This document shows positions 39,999-52,029 of a stretch of DNA of 64,000 nucleotides, in pieces. The stretch is from NCBI RefSeq assembly GCF_910596095.1, contig NC_056539.1:12534501-12598500 (forward strand), given 5' to 3'. A program made the position numbers and the translations under genes. Origin of the DNA: Thunnus maccoyii (Eukaryota > Chordata > Actinopteri > Scombriformes > Scombridae). The notes under the pieces were generated by a model. It made no database searches, was not told the DNA's origin, and worked only from the letters and a program-made list of their open reading frames with translations. Numbering within the stretch: position 1 is the stretch's first letter; each line of letters opens with the position of its first letter.

Positions 39999-42900
39999 CT
40001 GCAAGGTCTCCCTGTGACTAAGAGGAAGCTTAACATTCACTCTGCATGTTATCACCGCTGTCACTCAGCTGAGTCTGGCACATTCTCAAAAAGTGCAGGA
40101 ATACATGGAGCTGCGGGGTAAAAACATGACAAAACTCCAGCAGACAGTGAGCCACAGAGAACAACATCCCCAAAAACAGCCTCAATATCCAGGACACACA
40201 GGGCTACAAGAACGTGTAATGTCCCTAAGATACATCAGGTTACCTTACTGCAAAATGAATACTGTTGTCAAAGCCAGTAAATCTGAAGCACCAGCAAAAT
40301 CCTGTGTAGCGGATGTTCAGCCTCCTTTTATTTATCTGTCCTACATTCTGCAGCAGCATCATCAATAACATCTCTACCCGAGTAACACAAATGCTTTCAC
40401 CACCAGAGCAAGAAACAGCAAAAAGAAATGTGGGTTAATTGGACAGCTGGTAATTGGTATTAGTCTCTTTGTTGCAACAGATGGTATTCACTGGGAGCAG
40501 GAAAATGGGGATTTTCAACGATTCAAGCTGTTGATGGCCTAAAAACACCCTGGTGTGATCAAGAGTAAAAATATGTAAGAAGTGTGTCCTTTGGAAATGA
40601 GGCAAGAATATCACAATCCAGAAATCACATCAAAGAACCAGCTGGTCTCCACTCTACACTTCATTATACATGAAAAAAGGTCACTGTCAAACGGATTTAA
40701 ACATTAGAGATTAAAGACAACAGGAGTAATCATTATTTCTCACATCTGAGATTGAAATATGTTCTTCAGAGGTATTTTCAGGATCCAATACTGTAATTTA
40801 AGTTGCATAGTTGCAAGTCTACAGGGAGACTTACGAACTCCATAAAGCGGTTTCTCCAAAATAATTGTTCTTTTACAGTATATTTCCTTTCTGCACCAGA
40901 GTTCATTTACTCAAGTTCAATATTGAAGTACAATCTTGAGGTACTTTAACTGCACTAAATTGTATTATTCCACTACATTTCAGAGGGGAATAATGTACTT
41001 TTTACTCCTCTGGATTATTTTGACAGCTATACTTTGACAGCCAAATTACAGGCTCTGCACACACTCACACAGGTGTTTTCAATGACTGTTGCTAATTAGA
41101 CCTCTATTCAGGTGAAAGTTGGGTTGAGCTACGCAGGAAAAAGAGATTTCTCTATGTACGAATAAGAATATAATAACAGACTAAGTTGGAAGCTACAACA
41201 AAATCAACAGAAGAGTGAAGGAGGTGTCAGTCAAGCTCAGTTTGTACACATCTGCACTGTCCTGAGAAAAGATGTAATCAGGCAACTTGGTGGTGACTTG
41301 GAGGTGAAAACACCAGTGTGGGTGAACTATTCATGTGCAGGAGCTTTAGGATTTTACATCCAAAATAATATGTTCACTTTACAAAATCTGATGCATTTAT
41401 TAAACTACCAATCAGTGAAATAAGTAGTTTGAACTTGTTCTGCCTTGACCTGCTTCAACATCAAAATGTTGCTTTAATTCTACTATTAATATTTTAATGC
41501 TTCATCAGTAACAGATCAATAATATATAAGAACATACCACTGATAGGATCCACTCTGCATGATAAGTACTTTTACTTTTGATGTTTTGAATAAAATTTTC
41601 TTACTTTTACTTATTTGGAATGTCACTTTTAGTTGTGATGTGTATTTTTACACCGATTTCATTTAAGTAAATTATCTGAATATTTATTCAATGCATGAAT
41701 ACCTTTCTGTTTTCTTTTAGGCAAAATAACGAACAGAAAATCTGAATCAAGACTTATTGAGTTAACTGTTGCTATTACCACAATCATTTACCTCACTAGA
41801 TTCTGCATATTTTAACACAATCTACTGTGCTAGTAAGTCTGTCAACAGGTAGTTTAAATCTATCAAAGCAAACATTTGTTGATTCAAACTTTGACTATAT
41901 AATGTATTAAGTAATTTGTTGCAATTTCAACGGCAGCTAACTTCTGTTCATGTTACTAGAAAGACAAATCTTGCAGTGTATTTAATGTTTGTGAATGATC
42001 TGTGATGGGAAGTAGTCTCAATCATCTGTCTCAACAATATGTGAACAGGTGGTGAACTGTTGGCAGCAGCGGAGGGAGCAGCTGCCTTCCAATCATCACT
42101 CAAGGAATATAAATCCCCTGCTCCCATTTCTTAAAAACAGGAAAAGACACCGCTATGGTTGACTGGCAGCGCTGTGCTGGGTTCAGAGTGAGCTACAGTA
42201 CCAGTCACACTTTACAAACTGCATGTACTGTGTCATGTAGCTGAGAGCACAGAGGGTCTACTTGCTTGACTGCACCAAGATGTTTTGTTTTCATCTAAAA
42301 CCAACCATGTTCTGATCAGACTTTTTAGACCTTTCAGAGCAGCAGCTTCTCTAAAAACAGATTTTTTTTGTCAAACAAACAACAACTGCAGTTTTCACAT
42401 CTCTGCTGTGATGAGATGAGAGCTCACCTGCATGTAAACTCATGAAAAAACAACACACCAGTTGATTTCACTGATCTATTCCCTCTTCCTGAAAGTACAG
42501 TATGTTACTCAGCAAAATGAGCCGATGAAGTGAATGTTTGAGCTGAAAACCTGCAGAGAAATGGAAATCTAGAGGCTAGAAGCATGAACACAGGCACAAC
42601 CACTGCTGCAGATATTGATACCACAAGGTGAAAAGTACCCAAGTGTATTTATTCAAAAGCTGCACCTGCTGTCAGTCCAGTTTTGAAGTGCTGACATATA
42701 TTTTTTTTTTTCAGGTTAGAGGATTTTATACTTTTGAAGCTTTGACTTTGAGACTTTATCTCACTCTGACTCATGACATGACACGCATTTTTATACTTCA
42801 AAGTACTTCATAGTGCAATACAAGACATTTTTATCAATGCATTTGACAAATATACTATATTTTACTCCATTGTACTTATTTTCATACTTCTACCTTCAAA

Positions 42901-44945
42901 TTATAAAGACTTTGTCCATAAAAAATTCTTTATAAAATAAAAAACACATGCATCACAGAGAAAGGTAGAAGATTTTATACCTTTAGTGAAAACTGTAGAA
43001 CAATAAACTTCTTCTGTCTGAAAGTGTTCAATATAAATTTGAATATCAAGAATTTCACATTTACATTTGCAACCTTTGGCAGACATTATTATCCAAAGCA
43101 GCTTACAGTGCTGCTCAGTATTCACGATTAACACACCAACAGATTAAGTGAACATGACATGTCATCTGAGTTGATTAGTTTGTTGTAAGTTAAAGTGTGC
43201 TGCACTTATAAGCTTCAAATAATTATGCAGTACATATTTCAATTTAAATTCCTTTTTTTTTTTTAAGTCAGCGGCTTAAATCTAGTACCAAAAGGTTTTC
43301 ATTATCCATTTGTATGATGGAACATAAAACCCAGCACATTTAATGTTGGAGACAATCTCTGTTTATCACATAGCTGAACTGAACTGAGGTGCATGTTTCA
43401 CATTTTTAAAATACTGAAAGCCCAGCAGAATGTGTCTGATAATCAGACTGAACTGCCATATTGTCTCACTTTATTAAACTTTATTCATTATACTGTATAT
43501 TCTATGAATCTCTGAACAAATCAGAGATGTAGCCGGTGGTTCAGAGGTCTGAAAACAGCAGAATCAGACTTTACTAAGCAAGTTCTGTCATGGCTCATTC
43601 TAATGAACAAGAGGTTTCCAAACAATTTTCCACAACTCCACCAGAGGGCAACAATGTGCCAAATGTTACATATTTCAGCTATGAGATCAATTTAAACAGT
43701 AGTGAAAACCTGACTGAAAACTTCAAAAACACATGAAGAGAACCTTTAATCAAAGCACAAAGTACTACTACTACTGCTGCTTCATCTTGTGATCTTGCAG
43801 CACTCAGTCAGACAGCTTTTAGACTTTTGACCTGACCAACCCTCCTTCTCATTCAGACTGGCTTCTCAGAAAGTCACAGAAATCCCCCAGCTGGTTTGAA
43901 CAAATTCATCTGCACTTCAGCTCCTGATTGTTCCTGAATTGATACACTACATGCTGCACACTCTCATAGTCTCTCTCTGTCTGTCTGCATTGTTATGTCG
44001 ATCATCAGTCTCTGGACGATGGCCCAGAATAGCATCATAAATGTGTGAATGGATTTGCTTACCGGCATCAGCGGGGGACTGACTTTGCACACTTTGAGGG
44101 CCCTGCACAGTTTGCTGGTTGTCTCAGTGAATTGGATGTGTTACCGACCTCCGGACAGACAAGGACAATCACAGCACAGATAGCACGCAAAGCCTTTAAA
44201 TCCTGTTGGATTGATCAAGGAGCACGCTGAGACACAAAACACACTCGTCCAGATGAGATACTGAGGTGATGATGCCTGGCAGCTCAGGGGGACCTTGAGG
44301 ATAGACTGGCCTGTGATAGCCGAGGCAAACATTTATTATATAAAATCATTGATTAAGAAAATGAAAAATCCTGCTATAACAAATTAAAACTGAAATAAAT
44401 GCACTCAATTCTGTCTTCTTCCTAAAACTTGTTCCTAAACAACACTTACATCAACATCTATAGCACAAAATCTGACTTCCAAACATTTTTCTTTTTGCTC
44501 TGAAACTTTTGAGAGCCCCTGCTGTCCTCCTCAGCTTCATCAAAGTGTATGACTAACTGAAGGCTGCGTCTGTCCGCTTCATTTTTCATGCCTCCTTTCC
44601 TGCTCCACTTCTCTGAAGATGATGGATGCTCTTGAAATCTACGGGGACAGCTGGGCATTAGGCTGGAGGTAAAGTGAAACACGCTGCGTGACTGTGCTGG
44701 GGGAGCGGAGTATGAGCATGTTTGTGCAAAAAGAAGGTTACATCGGAAAAGTAAGAGGCAAGGGAGTGAGTTTGAGCGCTTTTGTTGGCTGACATTACAG
44801 AGTCACATTGTAATGCGGCAGATAATAGCCTGCAGGTCAGACTTGGGGGCTGGGGAGCAGCTGCACCTGCTGCCATTCATTCAAGGTGACAATAAGCCCA
44901 TGTCACCAAGTTGAGGCTCTGCAGTGTGTCAAACCTCTGGGTGTA

Positions 44946-44947
<2 letters not shown>
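39999..44947. other. Gene-free stretch with repeat fragments
   Basis: No exon supported. Segments at about 40,920-41,060, 41,560-41,660 and 42,630-42,890 are built from variants of the TACTTTTACTT motif that forms a common fish repeat. The segment at about 43,056-43,112 includes TTATCCAAAGCAGCTTACAG, another common fish repeat phrase. The block 43,990-44,340 is distinct in composition and looks like conserved noncoding DNA. Confidence 0.45.
43990..44340. promoter_or_regulatory. Candidate conserved noncoding element
   Basis: A repeat-free, GC-balanced island between AT-rich flanks. Both strands have short open frames (for example 44,045-44,230 plus) but no convincing splice sites or protein motif, so regulatory DNA fits better than an exon. 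Confidence 0.25.

Positions 44948-45019
<72 letters not shown>
44948..45019. repeat. (TG)n microsatellite
   Basis: Pure TG run of about 70 bp. Confidence 0.97.
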
Positions 45020-45504
45020 GTCAGAGAGATTTTACAACAATCTGTGCTGCATCAACACGCGTGTTTCTCACATGAATCTGGAGTAAGTCACAAACTGTGA
45101 CGTAGTATGAAAGCGCCTGCTGCCTGCAACATCACTACCTACATCTGACCTGATCACCTCAACAAATCTCTCTGCATGCAACCATCCATTAAAGAACAAC
45201 AAGACCACCGCTAGATCCACCGCATGAGACTGCCTTTGTTCTATATCACACCTGGGACCGAGCATGAAATTTATAGCCCCCTTCCAGACAACGTGTTTTC
45301 ACCTTGCAGTTGAAAGGCAAAGACAGAGCTTCTGGCTTAAAAAGCGATCTCCAGCTGGCTACAAAAAGCAGAGATAGAGGTCGATGCTCTCTATCTCTGC
45401 CTCGACTGAGCAGTCTACCCTTCAAACGTTCAGACAGCCATGAGAACCCCCAGAGACCATCAGTTCCTGTTCTGTATCCAACTCTCACTGCTGCTGTTGC
45501 CCTT

Positions 45505-45506
<2 letters not shown>

Positions 45507-45554
<48 letters not shown>
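45507..45554. repeat. (CA)n microsatellite
   Basis: Pure CA run of about 46 bp. Confidence 0.97.
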
Positions 45555-45558
<4 letters not shown>

Positions 45559-48364
45559 TCAAGCATCTAATTCACACCAATGTGCTCTCTGCTGCTTCAG
45601 TAAGCTGGTGGCTGCCTTTGCACCCAAGTATGAGGGGGTGAAAAACATCTGAGAGGAAAAGAAAAAAGGAAGGCACAAAGTTCACAGTCAAAACAACCTC
45701 AAGTGTTTTCAGGAATTAATTCAGGGCAGCTGGATTTTCGTGCCAGCGACTGAATTATTTACCATTTATACAGGAGTTGATCTCATCACTCGAATATAAA
45801 GGGAGCGGACATATTAAGACAGACACACAGCACTGTACAGAAGACCAGCAGTAAACAAGCTGTTGATTCTTATAAAGTTTGTAACAAGGCAGCGACATAA
45901 ATGATTTTTAACTTCTCAAAAGTAAAAAAAAAAAAAAATCAGGACAACATGCACTATACAAGGGAAACCAAATTAACAAAAAGTAACAGAGGTCACAAGC
46001 AGATTCTCACCAACACAAAAAGCTTGTATGTGATTTGTCACTTGCCTCTAATTTTGAATGATCAGATAATTAAGATTGAAAGCTTACTCTTAATCTTGAA
46101 AACAGCCAAAATGAACAAGAAGTCCTTAAATTGCAAAAAACAAGAAAGAAACATCTATATCAAGTATAACTGGATCCTACATTTCCCATAATGCAACTAA
46201 TAGCATCTGTTCATTAGACCTTCCCTGCTTGGTAAATGCCTTCCAGTTGGTCACACAGACTTTCTTTCTTCATTTTTTTTTAGTCTTCAAGCCAAACTTT
46301 TTCAGCTTGAAAAAGCATCTGTTTTCACAGGCTGAATAGTAAGCTACTCCTCATGACATTTAGGCATAAACTTGATGTAGTTCCCCTTTAAACTTCCTGG
46401 GTAATAACAGCTCACCACCATTTTAGTTTGATAAGAGCTTCCTTCAGCCTCTCTCCCCTTCACTTTGAGGTGTGCAATGTGCATCTAAAACTGGACAAAC
46501 TGCAAAAAATAATTTGTGCACAGCCTGACTCATAAGGGGGAAACAAAAGACCAATATTAGCTCATCTCTCACTATGATCTGTTCTCCTCCGTCAGCGACA
46601 ATGAAGAATGAGCGAATGGCAGCATCTCATCCACAGTGTGGGAGAGTTGGTGCTGATTGTTGGACAAGGATGAGTACTGGTTCAGTCATATTCAAGAGGT
46701 TTGCGGGGCTCTTCACAGTAGCCTGCCACCTACTCCCATAAATACAGCTCTACACTCAGCAGCCAATCCAGTGAATAGGGCGAGTGTGTGTGTGCAGATG
46801 CACAGAAGAGGTACAACTCTGTGGGCAGCAGAAAATTACATTCAACAGCCTCTTCTGACGCAAGTCACATAAGAGCCACATGGCAGCAGCCTTCCCCCTC
46901 ACCTGCAGCAGAGAGCCAGTGGGATGCTGAGCTCTGTGATAACACTCATTTTCTGCTTGGATGAACTCAGGTCAAACAACTGAAAGTCACATGCTTCAAA
47001 AATAGCACTGTTTGATCCACTGTCATAGTTTAAAGTCGACGCTCCTTCCATTAAGTTGCAGGTCATACATGAAGAGTTTTAAAGTCAGACATCTGACAAG
47101 AGTATAAATTGAGTGACAACACAAAAAGAGACAGAGTTAAAAATTAATATGTGACATTTGTTGGGTGAATGTAAAATTCCACATGTTTTTGCCCAAAATG
47201 TTTAATAGCAGGGTAAAAGATAATCTAGAGTTTGGCCTGAGATGGGAACCAGAAGAGGCCAATGTAAGATGTTATTGCAAAAATTAAAACCTCTGGTGAA
47301 CATGAAGATGTGTAGCTATTTAGTGGCAGTTTTTTGTCTTTTTCTGGTGAAGATAAGGTTACATACTCTCCATCCAAAAGGAGTAACTTAATCCTTTGGG
47401 GAAGAAACCCTTTTTTACACCAAAGCACTGAACAGACCAATGGTTAATGTGGCTAAAAATGTCTTCAACTGTCCATCATTTGTATTCTAGGTGTGGTGCA
47501 CTAGACTCAGTTGGAGCCGCTGCCTTTAGCTGTGTACGTGCCTTCTAAAATAGAGCTGTGAGGCTTTTTCTAAAGTTTAATTCATTTTAAAATGCCTAGG
47601 ACATCTCTATCTCACAATGTTTACATCTAAAAAGAAAGGCCCATACCAAATGCGTCAATGTCATGCTGCCCTCTTGAGCCAAATATACAACCTTGTTAAA
47701 TCAAAACAAACTGATTCCATAGTGGCGCTGGTGGACTAAAATTTAACCATATTAGGCAAATGAGGAGGTCTGAGTCATTTGGATGGTTTGCCCTCTTGTA
47801 CGTTAGTATTAACTATGAAGATTAGGCTACATGCTCTCCAAATTATTCAGTAAAGTCAATTTACATTCTTGAGATTTAAAATAAACACAAACATACACTG
47901 GTTAAGCAAGGCTGCTTCTTCCCGAAATCAGATTTGACAATTTAGACATGTTCTGTTTATAGTTTAACTTTAAAGCCACCATAAAGAGTTTTGGATCTTT
48001 GTGGCACTGATCATATGCCCATGAAATGTCACATTACAAACAAAAACCCTGATGTATTTTAGTGCCAGGTTTAATGCAACAAGTTATGTCTGAAAAGCAG
48101 CTTCCTGTAGTTGGCACATGAACATTGAGGTATAACCCTAGAGTTAAACTTGTAAAAATCTAACAAGCCTCAAGTTGAGTTGTGAGCAATATTGTAACAA
48201 ACGGATGTTTCAAGCACTTCACATGACCCTCATCTGGTTTCAGGGAAACTAATGCAAAATACCGATAGCCTTTTAACCACATTCATTTCCTTTAACAGCA
48301 CCTTCTTTAAGCACCAAGTTGAATAGAAACACAGTTACTGCCATCTAGTGGAAAGCCACTACAA
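45555..48364. other. Gene-free stretch
   Basis: AT-rich intergenic DNA without a supported exon. It ends at the 3' end of the minus-strand gene that follows. Confidence 0.5.
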
Positions 48365-48383
48365 TGTCAAGTTAAAGGACAGT

Positions 48384-48389
48384 TTTATT
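48384..48389 (-). other. Poly(A) signal of the six-exon minus-strand gene
   Basis: AATAAA on the minus strand, about 280 bp beyond the stop codon. It is the first good signal downstream, so transcripts probably end near 48,365. Confidence 0.6.
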
Positions 48390-48466
48390 GAATTACCAAA
48401 TATATAAACATACAAAAACATTGACACCACAACATATTCTCTATACATTAAACATCAGGGCAAGAG

Positions 48467-48648
48467 ACTTCAGCTGGAGTGGACGGCTCAACATCCTGTA
48501 ATCCTCATAATCAGGATCCTCCTCGGGGTCATCAATCAGTGAGTTCTTGTGAGAAAGCCTCCACCCAGGTCTGATGCTCTTCGTCCAACTCACCCTGCTT
48601 TCTCTTGCTGCCCTTCCCACAAAGGTTTATTAGTAGGGACTTTTGTTG
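48467..48648 (-). pseudogene. Decayed copy of exons 4 and 6 inside the 3' untranslated region
   Basis: Minus-strand 48,504-48,648 is a recognisable copy of exon 4 of the adjacent gene (49,066-49,237). It shares CAGACCTGGGTGGAGGCT and AAGGGCAGCAAGAGAAAGCA, but has an extra T early on, a deleted part of the acidic codons, an in-frame TGA, and CAA in place of the acceptor CAG. Directly after it, 48,467-48,499 matches exon 6 with its upstream bases (ACAGGATGTTG, then GTCC, then AGCTGAAG). Exon 5 has no copy. It lies after the stop and before the poly(A) signal, so it is probably transcribed but not translated. Confidence 0.75.
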
Positions 48649-48667
48649 ACTGTCAATTCTGTTGCCT

Positions 48668-50767
48668 TCAGCTGGACAATACAACATCCTGTTTAAAAAA
48701 AAAAATAAAAAATAAAGAGTTCAAGTCGACTCCACTTTATCCCCTGCTTTTTTAGAGCAGTATGCTGCTTTAAGTTGTCTTACCGTGGTGTTCACGTCTT
48801 CAATTATGACCACACCCTTCTCCTGAACCTCAATGTCACTTTCCGTGTTGTTGTGTGAGCGGTACTCTTCACTCTCCGTCTCTACAGTACTGGGCTGAAA
48901 GACAGTCAGCATTAAGGGGACTGATGTTCCCAGTACAGCCATCATGTTGTGATTAGGCTTTATAATTTAACATTAATGAAACTTTGCATTATTGTAGGTG
49001 ATCTGAAGTAATCAGTCTGCACATTAACATGTACTAGTTTACAGAATAACCTCCAGGCAACCAACCTCATAATCAGGATCCTCCATGGGGTCTTCATCAT
49101 CAAGTTCTTGTGTGAGAGCCTCCACCCAGGTCTGATGCTCTTCTTCGTCATCGTCTTCCTCCTCCTCATCCAACTCATCCTGCTTTCTCTTGCTGCCCTT
49201 CCCACAAGGTTTAGTGGGAGAGACTCTGACTTCTGTTGGGAAACAAGTTCATAGAGATTTTTAAGCAACCCCACAGGAGTATTGTGCCAATGAAAGGAAA
49301 ATTAGGGAGAAAAAACCCCCCCCCAAAAAACAAAAACACACTTATGCACCCACATGGACTGGAGACAACACATCTGAGTATCCAAGTGGGGCATTTTCAT
49401 TCATCTTTATTCCATTAAACTTTGTTTTAATAGTGCATGATAAAATGTAGGAGACTTTGAAAAGTTAATGGTTTTAGATCTTAATGTTATTGGCAGACAG
49501 TCTGATGAACAGCTGTACTTGAGTGAACAAACCAGACGATGTTCTCTGGACTGTTCAGATTACTACTTTATTGCTACTATAAATTGAGAACTGTGCAGCT
49601 TTGGCTGATGTATACCTCTCTAGTGTTTAGTCAATTTGTGCCTTTCCTATACCTAAACAGATAAATATCTAGACCACCAGGACTGCAACTGACTTGTTTT
49701 ATTTTCCTCAACTAATCACTTATTTAATGTCTGAAAATAGCACAACACCCACAATTTCACATAGCCCAAATAATTGCATCAATTGCTAGCTTTGTCACCC
49801 TACAGTTTGCAACTATGTGTTCAATTTACAATTATCAGTTCTGTGAGGGTTTGCCGCTTTTCTCAAGCAAGCCACTGCATATTTGCTAGATAGGCAAGTG
49901 AATTTAAGATTTTTCAGGTTTTTGATTAATCTTTTCAGCCCTGATCATAAGAGTAAGGTTTTTTTTATTTTTATCTACTGTGTTGTACTAGAACTAACAC
50001 AAGCTGGGAAAATGTTTTGAGCTCTACTGCAGAGTGACAGACCCCACTTACTTTGGAAAACAGAAGATACAGAGTTACTTTAATGATCAGCAACCTCTAA
50101 GGTTAGTCATTTCTATTCAGTCCTCTGTTGAGGGAACCCCACATGAGGCCTTCTTGCCACAGAAAAGCTTAGCGTGATGAAAACCCTAAACATCCCTCCC
50201 TCATACCTGGAGAGAGGGAGCGCCCGATGCTGCTGGACACAGGGTAGCCCAGGGCGCCCTGCACCCAGCGGGGCAGGATGGTCAGCAGCAGGCGGGTGAC
50301 CCGGTGCAGGCGCTTGCGGCCGGCGAGGCTCTGGCGTGCAGGACTGGTAACTGCGGGGGTGACCACAGCCGTCTGCTTTGGCTGCCGGAAGCCCAGCACC
50401 CACCATACCCCGTGGTATGCACGTATCTATGAGAGAGCCATAATAAGGTTATGTGTAAAACTAAAAAAGAAAAGGTTAAATGTAACTCGACATTAGCTGC
50501 CGTACATACCACGATGCCGACCGGCCAGAAGAGGCCGCGCAGCATGGAGTGAAGGACACCGTCTCTCCTCACAACCCTGTCCTGCAGGTGACCACACAAA
50601 ACTGGTTCGAACCACCGACACACAACCATACACACGTCTTAATGTTGATAAAACTATCACAAGACTAAACTTTTTGTCCTGAGATAGCGCGCCATTACCT
50701 CCGTGTTTTCGGGCTGCTCCTGCTCCTGTTCCAACTCCACGGCGTCTACACGGTGTTCACAGGTCAT
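48668..50767 (-). CDS. Unrecognised six-exon protein, 219 aa (possibly fish oogenesis-related family)
   Basis: Six coding exons with GT-AG introns and consistent phases: 50,767-50,699; 50,581-50,510; 50,426-50,207; 49,232-49,066; 48,894-48,784; 48,688-48,668. The predicted product is 219 residues. A short acidic N-terminus (MTCEHRVDAVELEQEQEQ) leads to two hydrophobic or amphipathic stretches: residues about 32-62 (GLFWPVGIVIRAYHGVWWVLG) and about 87-108 (TRLLLTILPRWVQGALGYPV), separated by a basic segment. After residue 120 the protein is hydrophilic: a basic patch (KGSKRKQ), a run of 14 acidic residues broken by a single leucine, then acidic tail segments. The exon 4 donor is GTTGGT, weaker than the rest. 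If the exon 5 donor is skipped, the frame continues 20 residues to another stop. From memory only, the WPVGI/RAYHGVWWVLGF region recalls the fish oogenesis-related family; I cannot confirm this. Its start lies divergent to the C2CD4-like gene. Confidence 0.7.
49678..49943. mobile_element. Eroded hAT-like MITE (family A) in intron 3
   Basis: Begins near GGACTGCAACTGAC and ends near CTTTTCAGCCCT, with the AT-rich interior pattern of the family (CAACTAATCACTTATTTAATG, TTTTTGATTAATC). Ends are decayed and no target duplication is visible. It lies inside the intron between exons 3 and 4 of the minus-strand gene. Confidence 0.4.
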
Positions 50768-51256
50768 CCTGCTGCGGGTCAAATCCTGCTGGCCTGTCAA
50801 GAGGAGATGAAGCTGAAAGGACTACAGTACCTGCAGGTGTTTGGGGTAAAATGTACCCTGAAGTTGCCGCCGTGTAGCCAATCAATGAAGACAAACGCAG
50901 CTGCGGCAATCGGCGCCAACCAATGAACAAAGCCCGCCAATTAACCTGGAACCGGGACACAACCAGGACTGGCGGTCACGTGACAAGTCTGGACTTCATG
51001 AAAACAGGTCAAATTAACATTTTATCAGGAAATACAGAAAACAGAAGTGCTGTAATGTAATGTAACCAAAATCCTGCATTATGATCAGTGTTTGAATGCC
51101 ATAGCCTACTTTGAATTTGGAAATACTTGATTTACTTTGGAGGCAACAGAAAAATAAATATATTTATCCTCAGTCATTATAATGACTGATTATAACTTGA
51201 CAACAGTGTGCAGTTCTAATGAAAATGTCACCTTGTAAAACATTTCCAGAGGTTAC

Positions 51257-51307
51257 CTCTTCTTACGTTTCTTGCTCCCATGATCCTTGCACTTCAGACT
51301 ATCATCG
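51257..51307 (-). other. Isolated 51-bp exon-like segment
   Basis: On the minus strand a pyrimidine-poor but acceptor-like TTTTTTGCCAG precedes 51 bp, followed by the donor-like GTAACC. The segment reads open in one phase as DDSLKCKDHGSKKRKK, a lysine-rich peptide plausible for a nuclear protein. I could not join it to another exon in frame. It could be an alternative upstream exon of the six-exon gene, a remnant, or chance. Confidence 0.25.
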
Positions 51308-51790
51308 CTGGCAAAAAAGCATAGTTTACTGTTCAGAAACATACACTTAGCTTACATATTTACTCATCCAAATATAGCTTAGCCGCCATGTAGATATATA
51401 GAAAACAAGAAATACAAGAAATGATCTTGCTCCCAAAGCCGAGATCACTCCAAACATAGCTCTCATAGGCAGTGTTGGAATTAAAGTAGTAGAAGTGATC
51501 ACTCTACAAGCCTTTCTGCTAACGGGGATTAACGTTTAACTTTAAATGTACTATTTGGTCATTCAGGAGACACTGGGGCCCTCGGCCCAAATTCAGACTT
51601 TCTCAACTCATTGAAATAAGTGCCGCAATAAAGAATTCCATTCATGTTGTGCATATTTATACTGTGCACATTGAAAAGCAGACTAAAACAGTGGATATTT
51701 AATGGTTAGTTGTCAAAGCTGAACTTCCGGCTGCATCCGTCATGTAGCCACCAGACTCTCTGAGAGGCTGGGAGATGCTGCCTCTCTGTC

Positions 51791-51840
51791 TGCTCCTTAG
51801 CATATGAAGAGGTTTAAAAGCGAGGCCCCATTATTAGCTT
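51791..51840 (+). promoter_or_regulatory. Candidate core promoter block of the C2CD4-like gene
   Basis: Contains CTTAGCATATGAAGAG (51,796-51,811) followed at once by a TATA-like TTTAAAAG (51,813-51,820) and GAGGCCCCATTATTAG, about 200 bp upstream of the start codon. The same text minus the TATA-like part recurs at 53,918-53,965. The position fits a promoter; function is inferred. Confidence 0.4.
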
Positions 51841-52029
51841 CCATTGTTGACAAGCTCCTTAATTGGTAGACATTTCCGCCACAAGCTTTCGTCACATTTA
51901 CGTGTCTGTTGATGCATTACATGGAGGACAAAACGTGGGGAGCAGAGAAGTATTTAAGGTGTCTGTCATCACTCCTTTTGCCAATTTATAAGCGAACCTT
52001 TGTGCAAAGACAGTGGAAGACACTGAGAA

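Larger units (their letters stand above)
50768..52029. other. Divergent intergenic interval between two genes
   Basis: 1.26 kb between start codons. It holds the 5' untranslated parts of both genes, an isolated exon-like segment at 51,257-51,307 (minus), and a motif block at 51,791-51,840 that recurs beyond the 3' end of the C2CD4-like gene. No CpG-island-scale density was seen. Confidence 0.5.

Noticed and set aside
39585..40064. 159-residue histidine-threonine frame
   Set aside because: Translation of the paired TG tracts on the opposite strand.
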